Shown: positions 1-11,588, counted from the stretch's first letter. The stretch: DNA of 64,000 nt from Turnera subulata (GCA_028386065.3 JAKUCV010006588.1:35578-99577); one strand, 5' to 3'. Notes: generated by a model not told the origin, from the letters alone. Numbers and translations are program-made.

Positions 1-297
1 CTATTAGTCGTTTAGGATTTTATAGGTTTTTTTTTTCCCTATTGTAGCTTTTCATTTTAAGAAAATAAATAGTTTCAAAAGCTTGAGGTCAATCTACATT
101 GTTTAAACAGCTTTTGGTGGAAATCTTTATTCAAGCTAGTGCAATTCAATTGCAATTTCCCTTACCAAATCTATCCAATGCTCCTCTAGATTTCCCTCTA
201 TATGACAAACAACTTTTGCTTGCTCCGATACATAAAAGTAGAAAGTTTTTTGTGGTTGGCAAATAAAGAAAAAAATTGTCCTGTACTTTCTATCTAA
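1..297. other. Left flank, no gene seen
   Basis: AT-rich sequence with no convincing coding region. Its last bases (282-297) are half of a sequence interrupted by the copia insertion that starts at 298. The other half resumes at 8397. Bases 293-297 (TCTAA) are the left target-site duplication. Confidence 0.7.
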
Positions 298-487
298 TGT
301 TATAAATTATGTGTTTAATTCTGTGATTATGTATGAAGAAGAAGAAGGTAGAAGCAGGAGAAGGGGAAGCTGCCCGGTATGTTTCATACAATTCTCATTC
401 CTTTATGTGCATAATATTTATACACTGAGCATATACACAAAGCAGAATAGAGGTAGGTACAACAGTAATTCACATGGTTTTATAACA
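298..487 (-). repeat. 3' LTR of copia copy 1
   Basis: This LTR is nearly identical to 8202-8391, with the same inverted termini TGTTATAAA/TTTATAACA. The adjacent CTCCCCCTTG at 488-497 is the complement of a polypurine tract, which sets the element's orientation as minus. Confidence 0.88.
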
Positions 488-3089
488 CTCCCCCTTGAAT
501 GCTGTTGTACTTCAGGTAGAATACGTTTTGGGGATAACTGCCTCGTTAAAATCCTTACCAAGAAAAACCCAGTGGGATAAAAACTTGGTGAAGGAAAAAA
601 AAGTGCAGTGCGTATTCTACTCCCCCTCATTTTAGCATCTCTTGATTTCTTAATATCGTCACATGCCAACTTTCTTTGTCAACCTTTGGTGACATATACT
701 TTGTCCGATCATATCTGGTACATCACTCCTTGGGCAATGCAGGCAGTATTATCATCATAATCTGTTGTTGGAGCATCTTCCATGCTATGGATCTTGAATG
801 TGTAGCATCATCGAACTTAGCCAAGCACAGTCTTGACTGACTTCTGCATTATTTGAAGTGGTAGCAACAATACTTTGTTTTGTGCTTGCCATGATACTTC
901 AGGTACCTGCTTGCACTTTATATGGATGAAATATATGACCTGCATCTGCAAAACAAACAATATTCTCTTCGGGTTTACAGGGTTAACATAATACCTCATC
1001 TTGTTATACCCCGAAGATAAGAGCAAAATTATATCTTGCCAGTAGGCTCAAGTCATAAGCTTCAGGCTTCATGTTACTAGCAATATAAATTGCACTATAA
1101 TATGGCACTTCAGGCCAGTCTAATTCCTTTTATGAGATTTTCAACCTCAAATTCTTTCTTGAAATGTAGCACGGTATTTGGAAGCTTCTTCTAGAGTTCC
1201 AATAATATTTATCTAAATTATTAATATAAGCAACAATAATAAGTGCAAATACATAGTGCATATATGTAATCATACTACACATACTCAAATTTGGTTTAAA
1301 CGATATATATTAATTTAGCTTAATTTTGTGTATTTCCGGGAATTAGTTTCTTCAAGCAACTTGAATCCTTCAGGGATTTTCATACATATGTCATGACTTA
1401 TGGATCCATAGATGTAGTCTGTAACAGCATCCATTTGATGCATCTCTAATTCTTTTCACATTATGCCAGACTTACCAAAAATAATTGCATCCACTATAGG
1501 GGAGTATATCTATCTCCTCACAATTAATACCAAGTTGTTTGGTATTAATTGCACACATACTCAAATTTGGTTTAAACGATATATATTAATTTAGCTTAAT
1601 TTTGTGTATTTCCGGGAATTAGTTTCTTCAAGCAACTTGAATCCTTCAGGGATTCTCATACATATGTCTTGAGTTATGGATCTATAGATGTAGTCTGTAA
1701 CAGCATCCATTTGATGCATCTCTAATTCTTTTCACATTATGTCAGACTTACCTAAAATAATATGGCCAATCATATTGCGCCTAAATTCATCAATATATGT
1801 AGGTTCATGATCCTCATTTTATTAATATTTAGCGCTAAATAAATATTCCGTCGACGGTTATTTCACGTCGGTTCCATTTTATTCCTGACACTGTAATTGA
1901 TATCTCATCATACTTATTTATTTCAGGTACCTGAGTTACTTCTGGAACTTTTATCAATTGTGTCGGGGACCTCTTCTGGAGGGTTTTCCTCTTCTTGAGG
2001 ACTTTTAATATGAACCTCTACTGGAGGCCTTATTTTCTTACTAGGGCCATCTTATCTCTTTGCTCCTTTTTATCAAGAATTTTGTTTTTTTTTGGAACCG
2101 AGTATATTCTACGCTTCTTGCGTACTTTAGATTCATTTGCATATTATACTTGTTCTACTGGAACATTAATTTGAATAGGAGCATTTGCAGCTGGTATATA
2201 ATATTTGGTCACTTTATGTGTGGCAATTGCATATTAATTTTCCTGCAAATGAATCATCTTTTTGAACTTCAGGTTCACACTAATTTGTTTGAGGATCAAC
2301 AATCATACACTGATAATGCATTTCAATAATATCATAATCCAGCTGCTTTTTCCCTCCCCCTTATGCTGGGTAAACTTTGTATCTAATTAATGACAAACAT
2401 ACCCAACATATTCAACATATATTCCCAGTCTTCTTTAAAGGACTAATTTTACTATGCCGTGGTGGAGTATTATATACTGTACAACCAATAGTCCGAAGAT
2501 GGGAGTTATTAGGTTCGTGACCATGAACCAATTAAATGGGGAGACATTATGATAACTTGTTGGCTTGATGCACACAAGTGCTGCTGCATGTAAAATACCA
2601 TTTTCTCAAACAGTTAATATTTCATTAACAATAGTCCTGCAATCAATAGGAAATGTTCGCCCAGATCTTTTTGGGTTTATTGCCAATGATATACATTTTC
2701 CATTGAAGAAATATACCAGCATTATCTAGACATATAGTCTAATAACATAAGTAGGGATATGTACCCGCAAGTGGCTTAATCATTAAAATAAGTGCGCACA
2801 ATGCCAACTTGCATCATACAATAGACCATCTAGTCGATGCATCGTAAAAATTACCTAGATGGTCAACACGACGGAGTTATTAGTCCACGTACATGTCCCT
2901 GAATTATTTCCTAACTTGCTGGTGACTCCAGGCCAATCTCATCTTAGGAAGGCCGTATAATTAATTTCGCAGCACACAAACACGTGGAAATTCATTGATT
3001 GTAAAACTTATAGTTTTTCAATGAATGACCAAATAAATTTCGTGCATCATTATTGATCCGGAATGGCCTAACCGGTCATGCCAACAACA

Positions 3090-3415
3090 AATCCATGAAC
3101 CAACTTCAAGTTAGTGCCAGCTTCAGGCTACTATTTATGTGTCAGCTTGAGGCTGGATATGATAACTTAGGAAAATTATTTACCAACTTCTAGCTGGTGC
3201 ATAACAACTATAAATTACATATCTATCAGCCAACTTCTAGTTGGTCTCAGCTTCGGGCTGTTCAAACTATATATTTAAACACTTAAAATTGCTAGCTTCA
3301 GGCTAGTGCATTCCTGCTTCTGTCTGGATATGGTAAGTTTCAATTACTCGAATATTGTATATTTAATAACTTGAAATTGCTAGCTTCTGGCTGCTATACA
3401 TGTGTCAATTTTAGG
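3090..3415. repeat. Array of TTC-centred mini-palindromes in copia copy 1
   Basis: Short imperfect palindromes recur with a TTC-type centre, such as CAACTTCTAGTTGG, CTAGCTTCAGGCTAG and AGCTTCGGGCT, separated by AT-rich spacers. The same arrangement occurs at 46985-47340 in the sister element. More units of the same design lie at 4640-4740, including TATGATCTTCTAGATCATA. Confidence 0.75.
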
Positions 3416-3417
3416 CT

Positions 3418-4390
3418 TATTTTTTCCACTCATGTCGAAAAAAAAAAAGAATCATTGGACAATAATTAAAGTAGTGGCAAACTTTTCCAAAAGCAAAACC
3501 TCGAAGATTGAAAAGCTTTGGAGTTTACTGACAAATAATGCAAGTTTTAATTACCGAAAAATCTTCTGGATCTTTTCGGAGACAGAAAAATGGTCCACAT
3601 TTGAAAAACTGACACCTAGTTGTCTAATCTCAGACTATAAGAAAGGGAGGCGGTTGAGACAAGAAGATGCAGAAAACTCAGAAAACTCAACAAGACAAGA
3701 AAAATGCCTTCCCCAGGTACTGTTTTCTTTGTTGAGGGTGTCTCTCTAGGAAGAAGCAATAGGTTAGCTTATAGCATGGTGAATAAGCAGCAAGAGGAAT
3801 TACCGAATGATCTGGCAAGAATTCCTCGTTTAGTGTTTGTTGATGAACTTTATTCATCTAGGTTCTTTGTAACTCCTATGGAAGAAACATTCTTCCTAGA
3901 GGACCAAAGCAATCTAAGGGCTTCCTTTTATGGCTCGGCTAACTCTATTATGTTTTTCATATCTGATATATTGTAGGAATTTTAGCTAGAGCCTTTATGT
4001 CAAATTTTAAATCAAAGCAGTTATTATCAGGTTTCCATGATGGCTCGGAGCGTCCCAAGGGTGACTGGGTTACCACCTAAATGGCCTAAGGTACGACTTC
4101 TACTATGGAATTGCAGGAGTGTTACAAGAAGGTCCCAAGATTTTGTGTGTACCTTAAGAGATCTGAAGAATCAGTACAAGCCCAACATGGTACTGATTAC
4201 TGAGACTTTGTGGCAAGCAGGAGAAAATCATGGTGTAATCCCACTCTGTTTTCCTGCAACGAATCGGTTTGAGATACCAGGAGAAAACAATATGGTTGGC
4301 ATGTGGTTCTCCTGGAACGACAGTGTTGGGGTCAACATCAACAACGAGGCTCAGAGTTTTAGAGTCAATGTTGTACCCAACAGATAAATA
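3418..4390 (+). mobile_element. L1-type LINE 5' fragment with endonuclease domain
   Basis: The segment interrupts the copia sequence, which resumes by about 4540. The reading frame at 4037-4387 encodes the start of an exonuclease-endonuclease-phosphatase domain, with LLLWNCRS near residue 21, a PNMVLITET motif and a following W-rich strand. These are typical of the endonuclease that nicks target DNA in plant L1 elements. Two preceding overlapping frames (3402-3749, 3704-3976) may be ORF1 or linker remnants and are not recognised. The domain stops early and no reverse transcriptase follows in this piece, so it is a truncated, inactive fragment. It is a separate insertion from the LINE at 5270-7152, because about 0.9 kb of recognisable copia sequence lies between them. 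Confidence 0.65.
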
Positions 4391-5269
4391 ATTATTTCAA
4401 CTTTTGTATGAGAACAATTTCTCTATGTAGATGTTCTCAAGTAATGGATCCATTTTGCAATAATATGCATGCTTTCTTTTAGCTTTGCCAATATAACCTG
4501 ATTCACAGTCACATGCACAATTAATTATATTGTCTTATTCGCTTCAGGGAATAGAGCAGAGTCAATTAGACGGGATCCATAATAACTTCTTTTTATTACT
4601 GTAAGTGGGAGTTTCTGTACTTTTTAAGAGTATTTGCTCTTCCAGAGCGTAAATATATGATCTTCTAGATCATAGTAAAGTATGCGTTCTTTAGGAACAT
4701 ATTCAAACTTATGCTCTTCTGGAGCGTATAAATCTTTTTCTCATTTTTGAGATTGTACATGTTATGTAAAATAGTTGACATCCACACATATAACTCTCTC
4801 CCTTGGATGTCAACTTGCATTGTCTCCAGGACAAATGCCTGAGCCGTTTTTCTACAAATGATTACAATAACAGTAAAGTAAACATAATAAAATAAAATAT
4901 AACATAAAACAAAAGCTTTCAATAAAAATGACTTGCGCCTTCAGGGTAAGCAAGAACAATATCCATCTTCTGGTGGTCGTATAATATCCATCTTTTGGTG
5001 GTCATATGTTTCTTTAATTTTCCTTAAAGATCTGCGAGATCTTTTGGCAGTAAGACATCCAGTCTTTGCTTTATTATCTCTTTTATTGCGTCTGCCAGAC
5101 TATTTGCATTTAAATGCATTCAATGGCCATGACAAATTTCTTCCGGAAATTTTAAGGGCCTCTAATTTTTGTAATATAATCCCAAAATGAAATAATTAAA
5201 AGACTTAAATAAGTAAATATGGGCCTTTTATAATTAGCCCAATTAAAATTAAATGACAGAAAAATAAGC

Positions 5270-7152
5270 TTCGGGTGGAGGGCATTCCTTTTTCTATCTT
5301 GCAATATGCCGACGACACTCTTTTTTTCTCCCCGAACAATATGGACTCCTTACTGAACTTAAAAAGGTGTTTGAGATGTTTTGAAATGCTTTCAGGCCTT
5401 TGTATTAACTTCCACAAGAGTAGCATCTTTGGAATTAACATTCCTTTGGAGAGAACTGAACAGGTTGCTGGCGCGCTGCATAGTAAGGCTGATAGACTCC
5501 CCACCATTTATCTTGGTCTACCTCTTGGTCAACCCATGAACAAAATTCATGCTTGGAACCCCATTATTGAAAGAATTCGGAAGAAATTAGCTACTTGGAA
5601 AGGAAAAATCTTGTCTCGTGGTGGTAGGATCACCCTCATTCGCTCTGCTCTTTCCAATCTTCCTATCTATTACATGTCTTTATTCAAGATCCCAATGAAA
5701 GTGGCAAAGAAGATCACGAGTATACAGATGAACTTTCTATGGAGTGGTGATGGTGAGAGATCAAAGCTTTGCCTTGTGGCTTGGGAGAAGATAGCTAGGC
5801 CTAAGATTCTTGGCGGTGTAGGTATTGAATCTATTCTTGCAAAAAATAGATGCCTTCTATTCAAATGGCTTTGGAGGTATATCCAAGATGACGAGTGATC
5901 TGCTTGTTGTAGTTGGAAAGAACTGATTAAAGCGAAGTGTCAAGTGCAAGACCCATGTTCCTTCCCAAGTTTTAACGAGAATAAGGCTTCTAGTGTCTGG
6001 AGGAATATCTTTCATGCTGGGGAGGGTGATAGATATTGTTCAGTTGGGTTGAAGGAAAAAGTTGCTTTAAAGGTAGGAAATGGTTATTCTTGTAAGTTTT
6101 GGCATGATAGGTGGAGTGAGTGTGGAGTTCTTAAGGTCTTGTTTCCTAGACTTTTTTCCTTTGCCTTCAATCCTGATATTTCTGTAGCAGAGTCATTTAT
6201 CTTTGAGGGGAACAGTTGGAGGTGGTCTCCTTCTTGGAGGAGAATTCCTTTCTCTTGGGAAGCTGACGATATTGCTGCCTTATCGGACTTGGTTAAAGAC
6301 TTTTCTTGTTGTCCGAATTCTGAGGATTCTTGGAAGTGGTTAGATCATCCCAGTGGTATTTATTCGGTTAAGTCTGGTTATGTCTCCATTTTTTCTGCTG
6401 TTCCCCTGCAGCAATTGCTTTCATCTGTATAGACGTCCCTTGTTCCACCAAATGTGGAGAGTTTTTTGTGGTTTGCTTTTCAGGAAGGTCTCCCTACCCG
6501 TGAAGCATTGATGATCAGGAACATTCTTCCTATGGCAGAGTCTTTATGTCCTTTTTGTAGAGAGTTCATTGAATCAAGAGACCACGTCCTTCTCCACTGC
6601 AAGCTTACCTGGAGTTTGTGGAGTCGTATTTGTCGCTGGTGGGGTGTTGTGTGGTGCATACCTGCTCGGCTGGAGGAGTGCTTTTGCCTATGGCCTGAGC
6701 TGGCTGGTTCATCTACGGCAAGATCTTCATGGCTCATTATTTTCTATGCTACAGTCTGGTCAGTGTGGTCTGCTCGAAATAGATTGATTTTTCAGAACAT
6801 AGAAGTTGATTGGGAGAAACTTTTCGATCTCGTCCTGATCTGCGTCACTTGGTGGATCAAAGCAAAACAACCAACCTTTCTCTACGATATTTATCAAGTG
6901 ATCCAAAACGCTGATTCCTTAAAGCGGTGGATTGGGGTTAGGTGTCATTATCATCTTGGAAAATTTTTTACTTTGTAATTTTTCTCTCCTTTTCCTTTCT
7001 TTTCTTGACTTTGTCTTGGAGTGCTTATGGATAGAGTGTGCTCTGTGTTTTATGTATTACGGGAACTGGTCATTCTATTTTGACCGTAACTTTTGTACAT
7101 AATTTTGGTCATTTTTAATATACATCATCATCGTTTATATCAAAAAAAAAAA
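5270..7152 (+). mobile_element. 5'-truncated LINE nested in copia copy 1
   Basis: The insertion begins abruptly inside the reverse transcriptase, contains the C-terminal reverse transcriptase and zinc-binding region, and ends in a 12-base A tail at about 7141-7152. The surrounding copia sequence (tandem TGGGCC...GCCCA palindromes) is seen on both sides. I could not find a clear target-site duplication. Confidence 0.82.
5275..6978 (+). pseudogene. LINE ORF2 C-terminal part: reverse transcriptase and zf-RVT, two stops
   Basis: One continuous frame carries the reverse-transcriptase core motif LQYADDT near the start, then the thumb/connection region with LPIYYMSLFKIP and WSG motifs. The C-terminal zinc-binding reverse-transcriptase domain follows (CPFCREF...RDHVLLHC at about 6549-6600). 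Two in-frame stop codons, TGA at 5896 and TAG at about 6430, break it, with no frameshift. It lacks the endonuclease and the N-terminal part of the reverse transcriptase. The family copies LINE RNA into target-primed DNA, and this copy cannot do so. Confidence 0.85.
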
Positions 7153-7289
7153 AGTAATGGGCCTTGTATTAGCCCAATCAGAACGTAAATTAAAGCAAGA
7201 AAATAAATATAATGGGCCTTTTCATAGCCTAATAAATAACCGAAAATTAAAGACAATGGGCCTTTTATGAGCCCATCTGTAATAAAAAC

Positions 7290-7425
7290 ATAAAAAAGCT
7301 TACTCGATAAAAGGCGGCTTAGCCGACCAACAAATGAAACAAGGCGGCTTTGCCGGCCAACAAATGAAACAAGGCAGCTTTGCCGGCTAACAAAGAGATA
7401 AGGCGGCTGAGCCGGCCAATATTGA
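7290..7425. repeat. Tandem GGCGGCTTAGCCGGCC palindrome module
   Basis: Four units of about 28-32 bp each carry a GC-rich imperfect palindrome (AAGGCGGCTTAGCCGACC and variants with TTTGCCGG). The next block upstream (about 7156-7275, plus 5218-5245 before the LINE) has TGGGCC...GCCCA palindromes. The GGCGGC module recurs at 48596-48690 and, on the opposite strand, inside the LTR at 17760-17850. Confidence 0.85.
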
Positions 7426-8201
7426 ATACTAAATAAAACATAATAATAGAGGGTATAAAATATACGCTTACTCGATAAATCTTTCAGCAATATCAATTCT
7501 CTCCCTCCTTTTTTTTTCTTTTTTTTTTAACAGAATATATATATTTTTCCTTTTTTTTTCTCTCCACTTTTTTTTTCTTTTCTCCTTTTTTTTTCAGGAT
7601 CGGACCAAACAGTGTCAGCCCAGGGTAAGCCCGGGCCAAAGCAAATGGCCCAGCACCAGGGTCCAACCCAGCTCAGCCTGGCCCGGCCCAACATCAAGCC
7701 CAAAGTCATCAAATACGCGAAACGGGTTAACCCGTTTCAACAGGGTCGTCTCCTTCAACACGCGGGTCGCCCGCTGTTGTGAGTTGCAGGCGGCGGTAAG
7801 AGGGCGGCAGGCGGCACGGGACAAGATCAGCAACGGCGGGAAGTTGATCGCGGCGACGAGGCGCAGCTGTGATGGCGCTGCAGCGTGGCGGTGAGGAGGG
7901 GAAGGGGAGAAGGAGGCGGATCCGACTGGTTGCTCGTCGGGTCTCGGTGTCCTACCGGCGCGTCGAGCAGCGGCGATGACGGGGGAAGGTACTGACGGGT
8001 AGGTGACGGCGTGAGGAAGGCCGTGGTGGTGACGGTGACGTGCACGGCGGCGCAGAACGTCCCGGCGTGAACCGTGACCGAGGTGGCAAACTGTTCATCT
8101 CCTTCCTTCTTTTTCGTTTCTGCTCTTCGTTTTCGTTTCCTTCTTTTAACTATTTTCTGCACTGGTTTCATGCTCTGGGTAGGACGATCGTGCTGATAAC
8201 G

Positions 8202-8391
8202 TGTTATAAATTACGTGTTTATTTCTGTGATTATGTATGAAGAAGAAGAAGGTAGAAGCAGGAGAAGGGGAAGCTGCCCGGTATGTTTCATACAATTCTC
8301 ATTCCTCTGTGTGCATAATATTTATACACTGGGCATATACACAAAGCAGAATAGAGGTAGGTACAACAGTAATTCACATGGTTTTATAACA
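8202..8391 (-). repeat. 5' LTR of copia copy 1, with primer-site region on its left
   Basis: This LTR pairs with 298-487. The complement of the bases just left of it reads CGTTATCAGCACG, identical in the sister element at 49299-49311, and probably marks the primer-binding region. The TCTAA duplication follows at 8392-8396. Confidence 0.85.
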
Positions 8392-8396
8392 TCTAA

Positions 8397-8442
8397 TAAT
8401 AAGAGTGCTTTACTTTTTTATCTGTAGAAGATACAGTATCAG
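8397..8442 (+). repeat. Inverted-repeat arm split by the copia insertion
   Basis: Joined with 282-297 (one TCTAA removed), this segment matches the reverse complement of 9639-9700 over about 60 bp with very few differences, including AATAAGAGTGCTTTACTTTT and GTAGAAGATACAGTATCAG. It shows what the site looked like before the copia insertion. Confidence 0.8.
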
Positions 8443-8792
8443 ATAGACTATTGAAGGATAGGGAACTGCTTTTGTCACACTTTTTTTTTCTTTGAAAAAA
8501 AAAATTGCATCCTCAGATTTGTATGATCGATGAATGAATTCAATTCATGCTCAACCTCCAATTCCAATATATATAGTGAGAAGGAAAAGAAATGGTATAT
8601 CCTTTGAATAAAATTTTATTGACAAGTCAGAAACCTGGTAGCTGGTGCATTCTTTACTATTAATCACGATCATCATCAACACCCCCTATCAGGAATTCGG
8701 ATCGCAGATCTTGTATGCATTTATTGCTTAGAAACCTTGACACGTTCAAGCTTGGAGGAATAAAAGGAAAAAGGCCAGTGTAAGAGAACAGG

Positions 8793-9241
8793 ATGGACGG
8801 AGACCCAATACTTCTTAACCAACCACATCTAGAACAGGTTGAGCAGCCATCTCCATCTCCATCCGAAGATTCTACTCTCCCCGCATCTCTCATCAGGATT
8901 CTCTATATCGGTCACTTCCTGGCAAGAAGGGATGCAAGGTTATCTCCTCGATCTCTAGCTCTCCAATTCTTTCAATGACCACCAGTAGATGTTCTTTCTG
9001 GTTCTTCTCTGATGTGATGAATCCTCTAATTTATGGTTTATCAATTCCCTCGATGATTTCCTACCATTTATCCAAGTAATTATTAGTCAGTCCACAATTC
9101 AATAACTCAAATGGTCTCATGATCGGTTTCTGGCCGGAATCCTTGATCCTTCCTGCTATCTATGGTGCGGTTGAATCTGCCTCTACTGCATTATTTGGTT
9201 CCATCATCGGGCAATGGGTGGAAAGGTTGACCTATCCTTGA
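8793..9241 (+). pseudogene. FPN: Ferroportin (IREG/FPN, SLC40A-type iron exporter) 5' exon remnant
   Basis: The ATG at 8793 opens a Ser/Pro/Glu-rich N-terminus followed by LYIGHFLARRDAR, the first membrane segment of plant ferroportins (consensus YVGHFLARW.AR). The exon can end at 8938 before GT. A second block at 9098-9241 encodes GLMIGFWPESL and then AIYGAVESASTALFGSIIGQWVERLTY, the conserved second helix region, and ends at TGA 9239-9241. Ferroportins export Fe, Co or Ni across plasma, vacuolar or plastid membranes and need about 12 helices. Only about two are present here and one conserved Tyr is missing in GLYMI, so this is a truncated copy. No later exons are seen downstream. I am confident of the family but not of whether the remnant is transcribed. 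Confidence 0.82.
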
Positions 9242-10043
9242 TAATATTTTGCACACATAAACGACATCAAGATTTAAAAACCAAAAACTGGAAAACTAGG
9301 ATAACATTTGATACTAATTTAAAAACTTAAATTCAAATGCAATCAGCTAGTCATAAGTCATAACCAATTGCTTCATCAATGCTTTGACAGTTGCCGTGAA
9401 AAGCTTTTGCTGATTCTAACCAAACACTCCCCACATGGCATGGCCATGATGATGATGCTCTAAAGCTAAGTCAAAGGTGCTATTCTTGGTAAACCATTTT
9501 ATGAAATGCCTCAGGGGCATATTTCGGCTTAATTTAATCTACACAAGGCAACATAGAAACACAATCCATAAGAACCAATTAATGAATGATTTAAGGTGTT
9601 GTGTTTTATGTATGCATCTAATTTATATAGGTTCAACACTGATACTGTATCTTCTACACAAAAAAGTAAAGCACTCTTATTGTTAGATAGAAAGTACAAG
9701 ATAACACTTTCTGAGCTTAAGATCAGCATAAATACAATGCCTAGAGCAATGGAAATGAGTAAAATATCATTTGCTGATGTTTGGGATCACCTTAAAATTA
9801 GCTATTACACGCTCACTATATACGACAGATACAAGCAGTCCAACAAACTCGAAGAAGCATGGCTTAAATACCTTCTTCTACAAATGAGTTTTCGTGCACA
9901 CAAAATCCGATAGTATTCCTCAGCCGATATCAAGCAGCCAACCTGTCTAAAATTGCAAGCCATACAATAAAACTATGATTCCCTACAAAACTAGCAGACC
10001 AAATTTTTTTTTCAGAGATTTTCTTCTCTTACAATTAAGCTAA
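9242..10043. other. Intergenic, no gene seen
   Basis: AT-rich sequence without recognisable coding potential. It contains the second inverted-repeat arm (9639-9700). Confidence 0.6.
9639..9700 (-). repeat. Second inverted-repeat arm
   Basis: Its reverse complement matches the reconstructed uninterrupted sequence 282-297 plus 8397-8442. With the copia element removed the arms are about 1.2 kb apart and enclose the ferroportin remnant. They could be subterminal repeats of an old DNA transposon, but the outer ends do not align further. Confidence 0.75.
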
Positions 10044-10090
10044 TTAATTGGCTTCTAGTGGGAAAACTGCAGGAACATCTGTAGGCCCCT
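10044..10090 (-). pseudogene. F-box C-terminal tail remnant
   Basis: The minus strand reads PTDVPAVFPLEAN then a stop, the counterpart of the PTQVPAVLASGVN terminus of the F-box gene that ends at 10179. It is the last piece of an older tandem copy. A parallel remnant sits downstream of the F-box pseudogene at 24978. Confidence 0.65.
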
Positions 10091-10178
10091 AGTATGATAT
10101 GATTATTTTTCTCTTACAACGAAACTATCAGCAATATATAAAAGACAAAAGAAGAAGAGACACACCTGAGAAGGATAA

Positions 10179-11588
10179 TTAATTGACGCCTGATGCAAGC
10201 ACTGCAGGAACTTGTGTAGGCCACTCTGGTACTATATACTGAAACATAGTATTATATTCCTCCTTATTGTGACCAACCCTTTCATTCTCAGGTATTTTGT
10301 TGCTTTCTAACAGTTTCACTTCTCTGGTATGTAGATGGCACGAGAAAATACGATTCATAGAGCAGTAAGGGGGGCGCTGATTATAACGTTTAAAGCGCCA
10401 AGGTTGAGAGCAAGGTTGAGAGCGCTCATAAACTGTATAGCTATGAAGGAAGTAAACAATGCCTTCGTCATTCGGGTCCAGACCCAAAAGTTTCATATCC
10501 GTCCAGGGACCTTCTAATTGGTCTAGCAAAGGAGCATCATCGGTGTCGAATTCGTCGTAAAAGAGATTATACTCGAAGCTCCATTCTCCCTTCTCGTAGT
10601 CTTTTAATTCCCACATCCTAAGAAACAATCTGTCACTTTCATCATATTGGTTGTCGTTGTGTTGTTGCAGTAATCGAAGTGACCCGCGAAAGACTCCTAA
10701 AATCTCATAATGAATGGTTTTGCCCTCCTCATCAGGAGGGGTGTCAATTACATGGCATCTCTCTGGCTCCAAGGGATTATAAGCAATGATACAATTATAT
10801 GTTGGCAAGAACAAAATACCATTCCAAGAAAACATATTAAACCTACCACCATAGGCGTCATAATAGGGGCTATAGTTGGGAGGATCAGGTACCTCCATGC
10901 TCACCCATGTGTTGGTTTCAGAGGAGAAAACTTCGGCCACGAACAGGCAATCACCACTTCCGTCATGAGTTCTAACAACCCTGTAGCTGATACTATCATC
11001 ATGACTCAGTACTGCCAGACCTACTGCCACATCTTTCGTGAAGGTCGGGTATGTCTCGGGGAAGGGTGGAACAGCAACCCACTTCCTTGTCAATGGATTG
11101 CACAGGTAATAAACCCTCTCTTTCAAGTCTATTGGATGGGTAGAGTGGCACAAGAGCAAGTCATTAGACGAAGCAGCAACGCGAATGTGGGCTCTCCTAC
11201 CACGCCCTCCCTTTCCACGCCTGAAACAAGGCAGAAAACCCAAGTCAAATCTCTTCTTGTCGGATTGGTAGAATAATGGATCCTGCAAGCGGCCAACGCA
11301 GTTTATGATAGAATGGTCAGTGCCCCGAGTAGTCTTCTTGCAGTTGGTGACCAGCGTGAAGGGCTGCGGCTGATAAACAACACCCTCAGTGCGGTTCTTG
11401 TTATTGTGGATCTCCTTCCAACGCTTGGCAAAGATAGGGCTGGAGATCAGAGAATTCCAACGCTTGGAGACCAACTTCCCCTGGAAAGCAAATCTACAAG
11501 ACATGAATCCTCTTCCAAGGATTTCAACCAATAAAGCATCGTCCATATCCTCCATTGAAGTCGAAGATTCACCCAGTACTGTCGCCAT
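10179..11588 (-). CDS. Intact F-box protein (F-box plus F-box-associated domain), 469 aa
   Basis: I start at the ATG at 11588 (MATVLGESS), which aligns with family members. The open frame extends 83 codons upstream but that part has no homology. An F-box motif lies at about residues 13-57 (DDALLVEILGRG...KLVSKRWNSLISSPIF...RW) and should bind SKP1 in an SCF ubiquitin ligase. The rest is the F-box-associated beta-rich domain (CNPLTRKWVAVPPFP, VFSSETNTW, MFSWNGILFLP, YNPLEPERCHVI, LRMWELKDYEKGEWSF, LGLDPNDEGIVYF), which presumably selects substrates. No frameshift or stop is seen, and no intron is needed. A long-hairpin repeat (11990-12525) lies just upstream, and the 3' side keeps a tail remnant of another copy. 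The substrate is unknown. The related pseudogene at 27451-28616 is its closest copy here. Confidence 0.88.
   Translation of the reverse strand: MATVLGESSTSMEDMDDALLVEILGRGFMSCRFAFQGKLVSKRWNSLISSPIFAKRWKEIHNNKNRTEGVVYQPQPFTLVTNCKKTTRGTDHSIINCVGRLQDPLFYQSDKKRFDLGFLPCFRRGKGGRGRRAHIRVAASSNDLLLCHSTHPIDLKERVYYLCNPLTRKWVAVPPFPETYPTFTKDVAVGLAVLSHDDSISYRVVRTHDGSGDCLFVAEVFSSETNTWVSMEVPDPPNYSPYYDAYGGRFNMFSWNGILFLPTYNCIIAYNPLEPERCHVIDTPPDEEGKTIHYEILGVFRGSLRLLQQHNDNQYDESDRLFLRMWELKDYEKGEWSFEYNLFYDEFDTDDAPLLDQLEGPWTDMKLLGLDPNDEGIVYFLHSYTVYERSQPCSQPWRFKRYNQRPPYCSMNRIFSCHLHTREVKLLESNKIPENERVGHNKEEYNTMFQYIVPEWPTQVPAVLASGVN

Larger units (their letters stand above)
298..8391 (-). mobile_element. Complete but degenerate Ty1/copia retrotransposon (copy 1)
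   Basis: Two LTRs of about 190 bp (298-487 and 8202-8391) start TGTTATAAA and end TTTATAACA, and a perfect 5-bp duplication TCTAA flanks the element (293-297, 8392-8396). The purine tract read on the minus strand (complement of 488-497) abuts the left LTR, so the element runs right to left and its 5' LTR is on the right. A GC-rich leader (about 7.6-8.2 kb) follows the 5' LTR. Pol is broken by stops. Traces of reverse transcriptase (about 1380-1560) and integrase (about 2400-2900) are visible on the minus strand and match the clearer copy at 44183-49512. Two LINE pieces (about 3418-4390 and 5270-7152) are nested inside. It is inactive by itself. Confidence 0.88.

Noticed and set aside
3402..4390. 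5' half of the same LINE copy as 5270-7152
   Set aside because: About 0.9 kb between them is recognisable copia sequence matching copy 2 (48.0-48.5 kb), so they are two insertions.
7527..8171. Pro/Arg-rich minus-strand frames in the GC-rich leader
   Set aside because: They fall in the 5' leader of copia copy 1. The equivalent region of copy 2 (48693-49202) has different, unconserved frames, so composition explains them.
10710..11276. 188-codon plus-strand frame opposite the F-box gene
   Set aside because: It is antisense to the conserved F-box-associated domain and has no family resemblance. It is a shadow frame.
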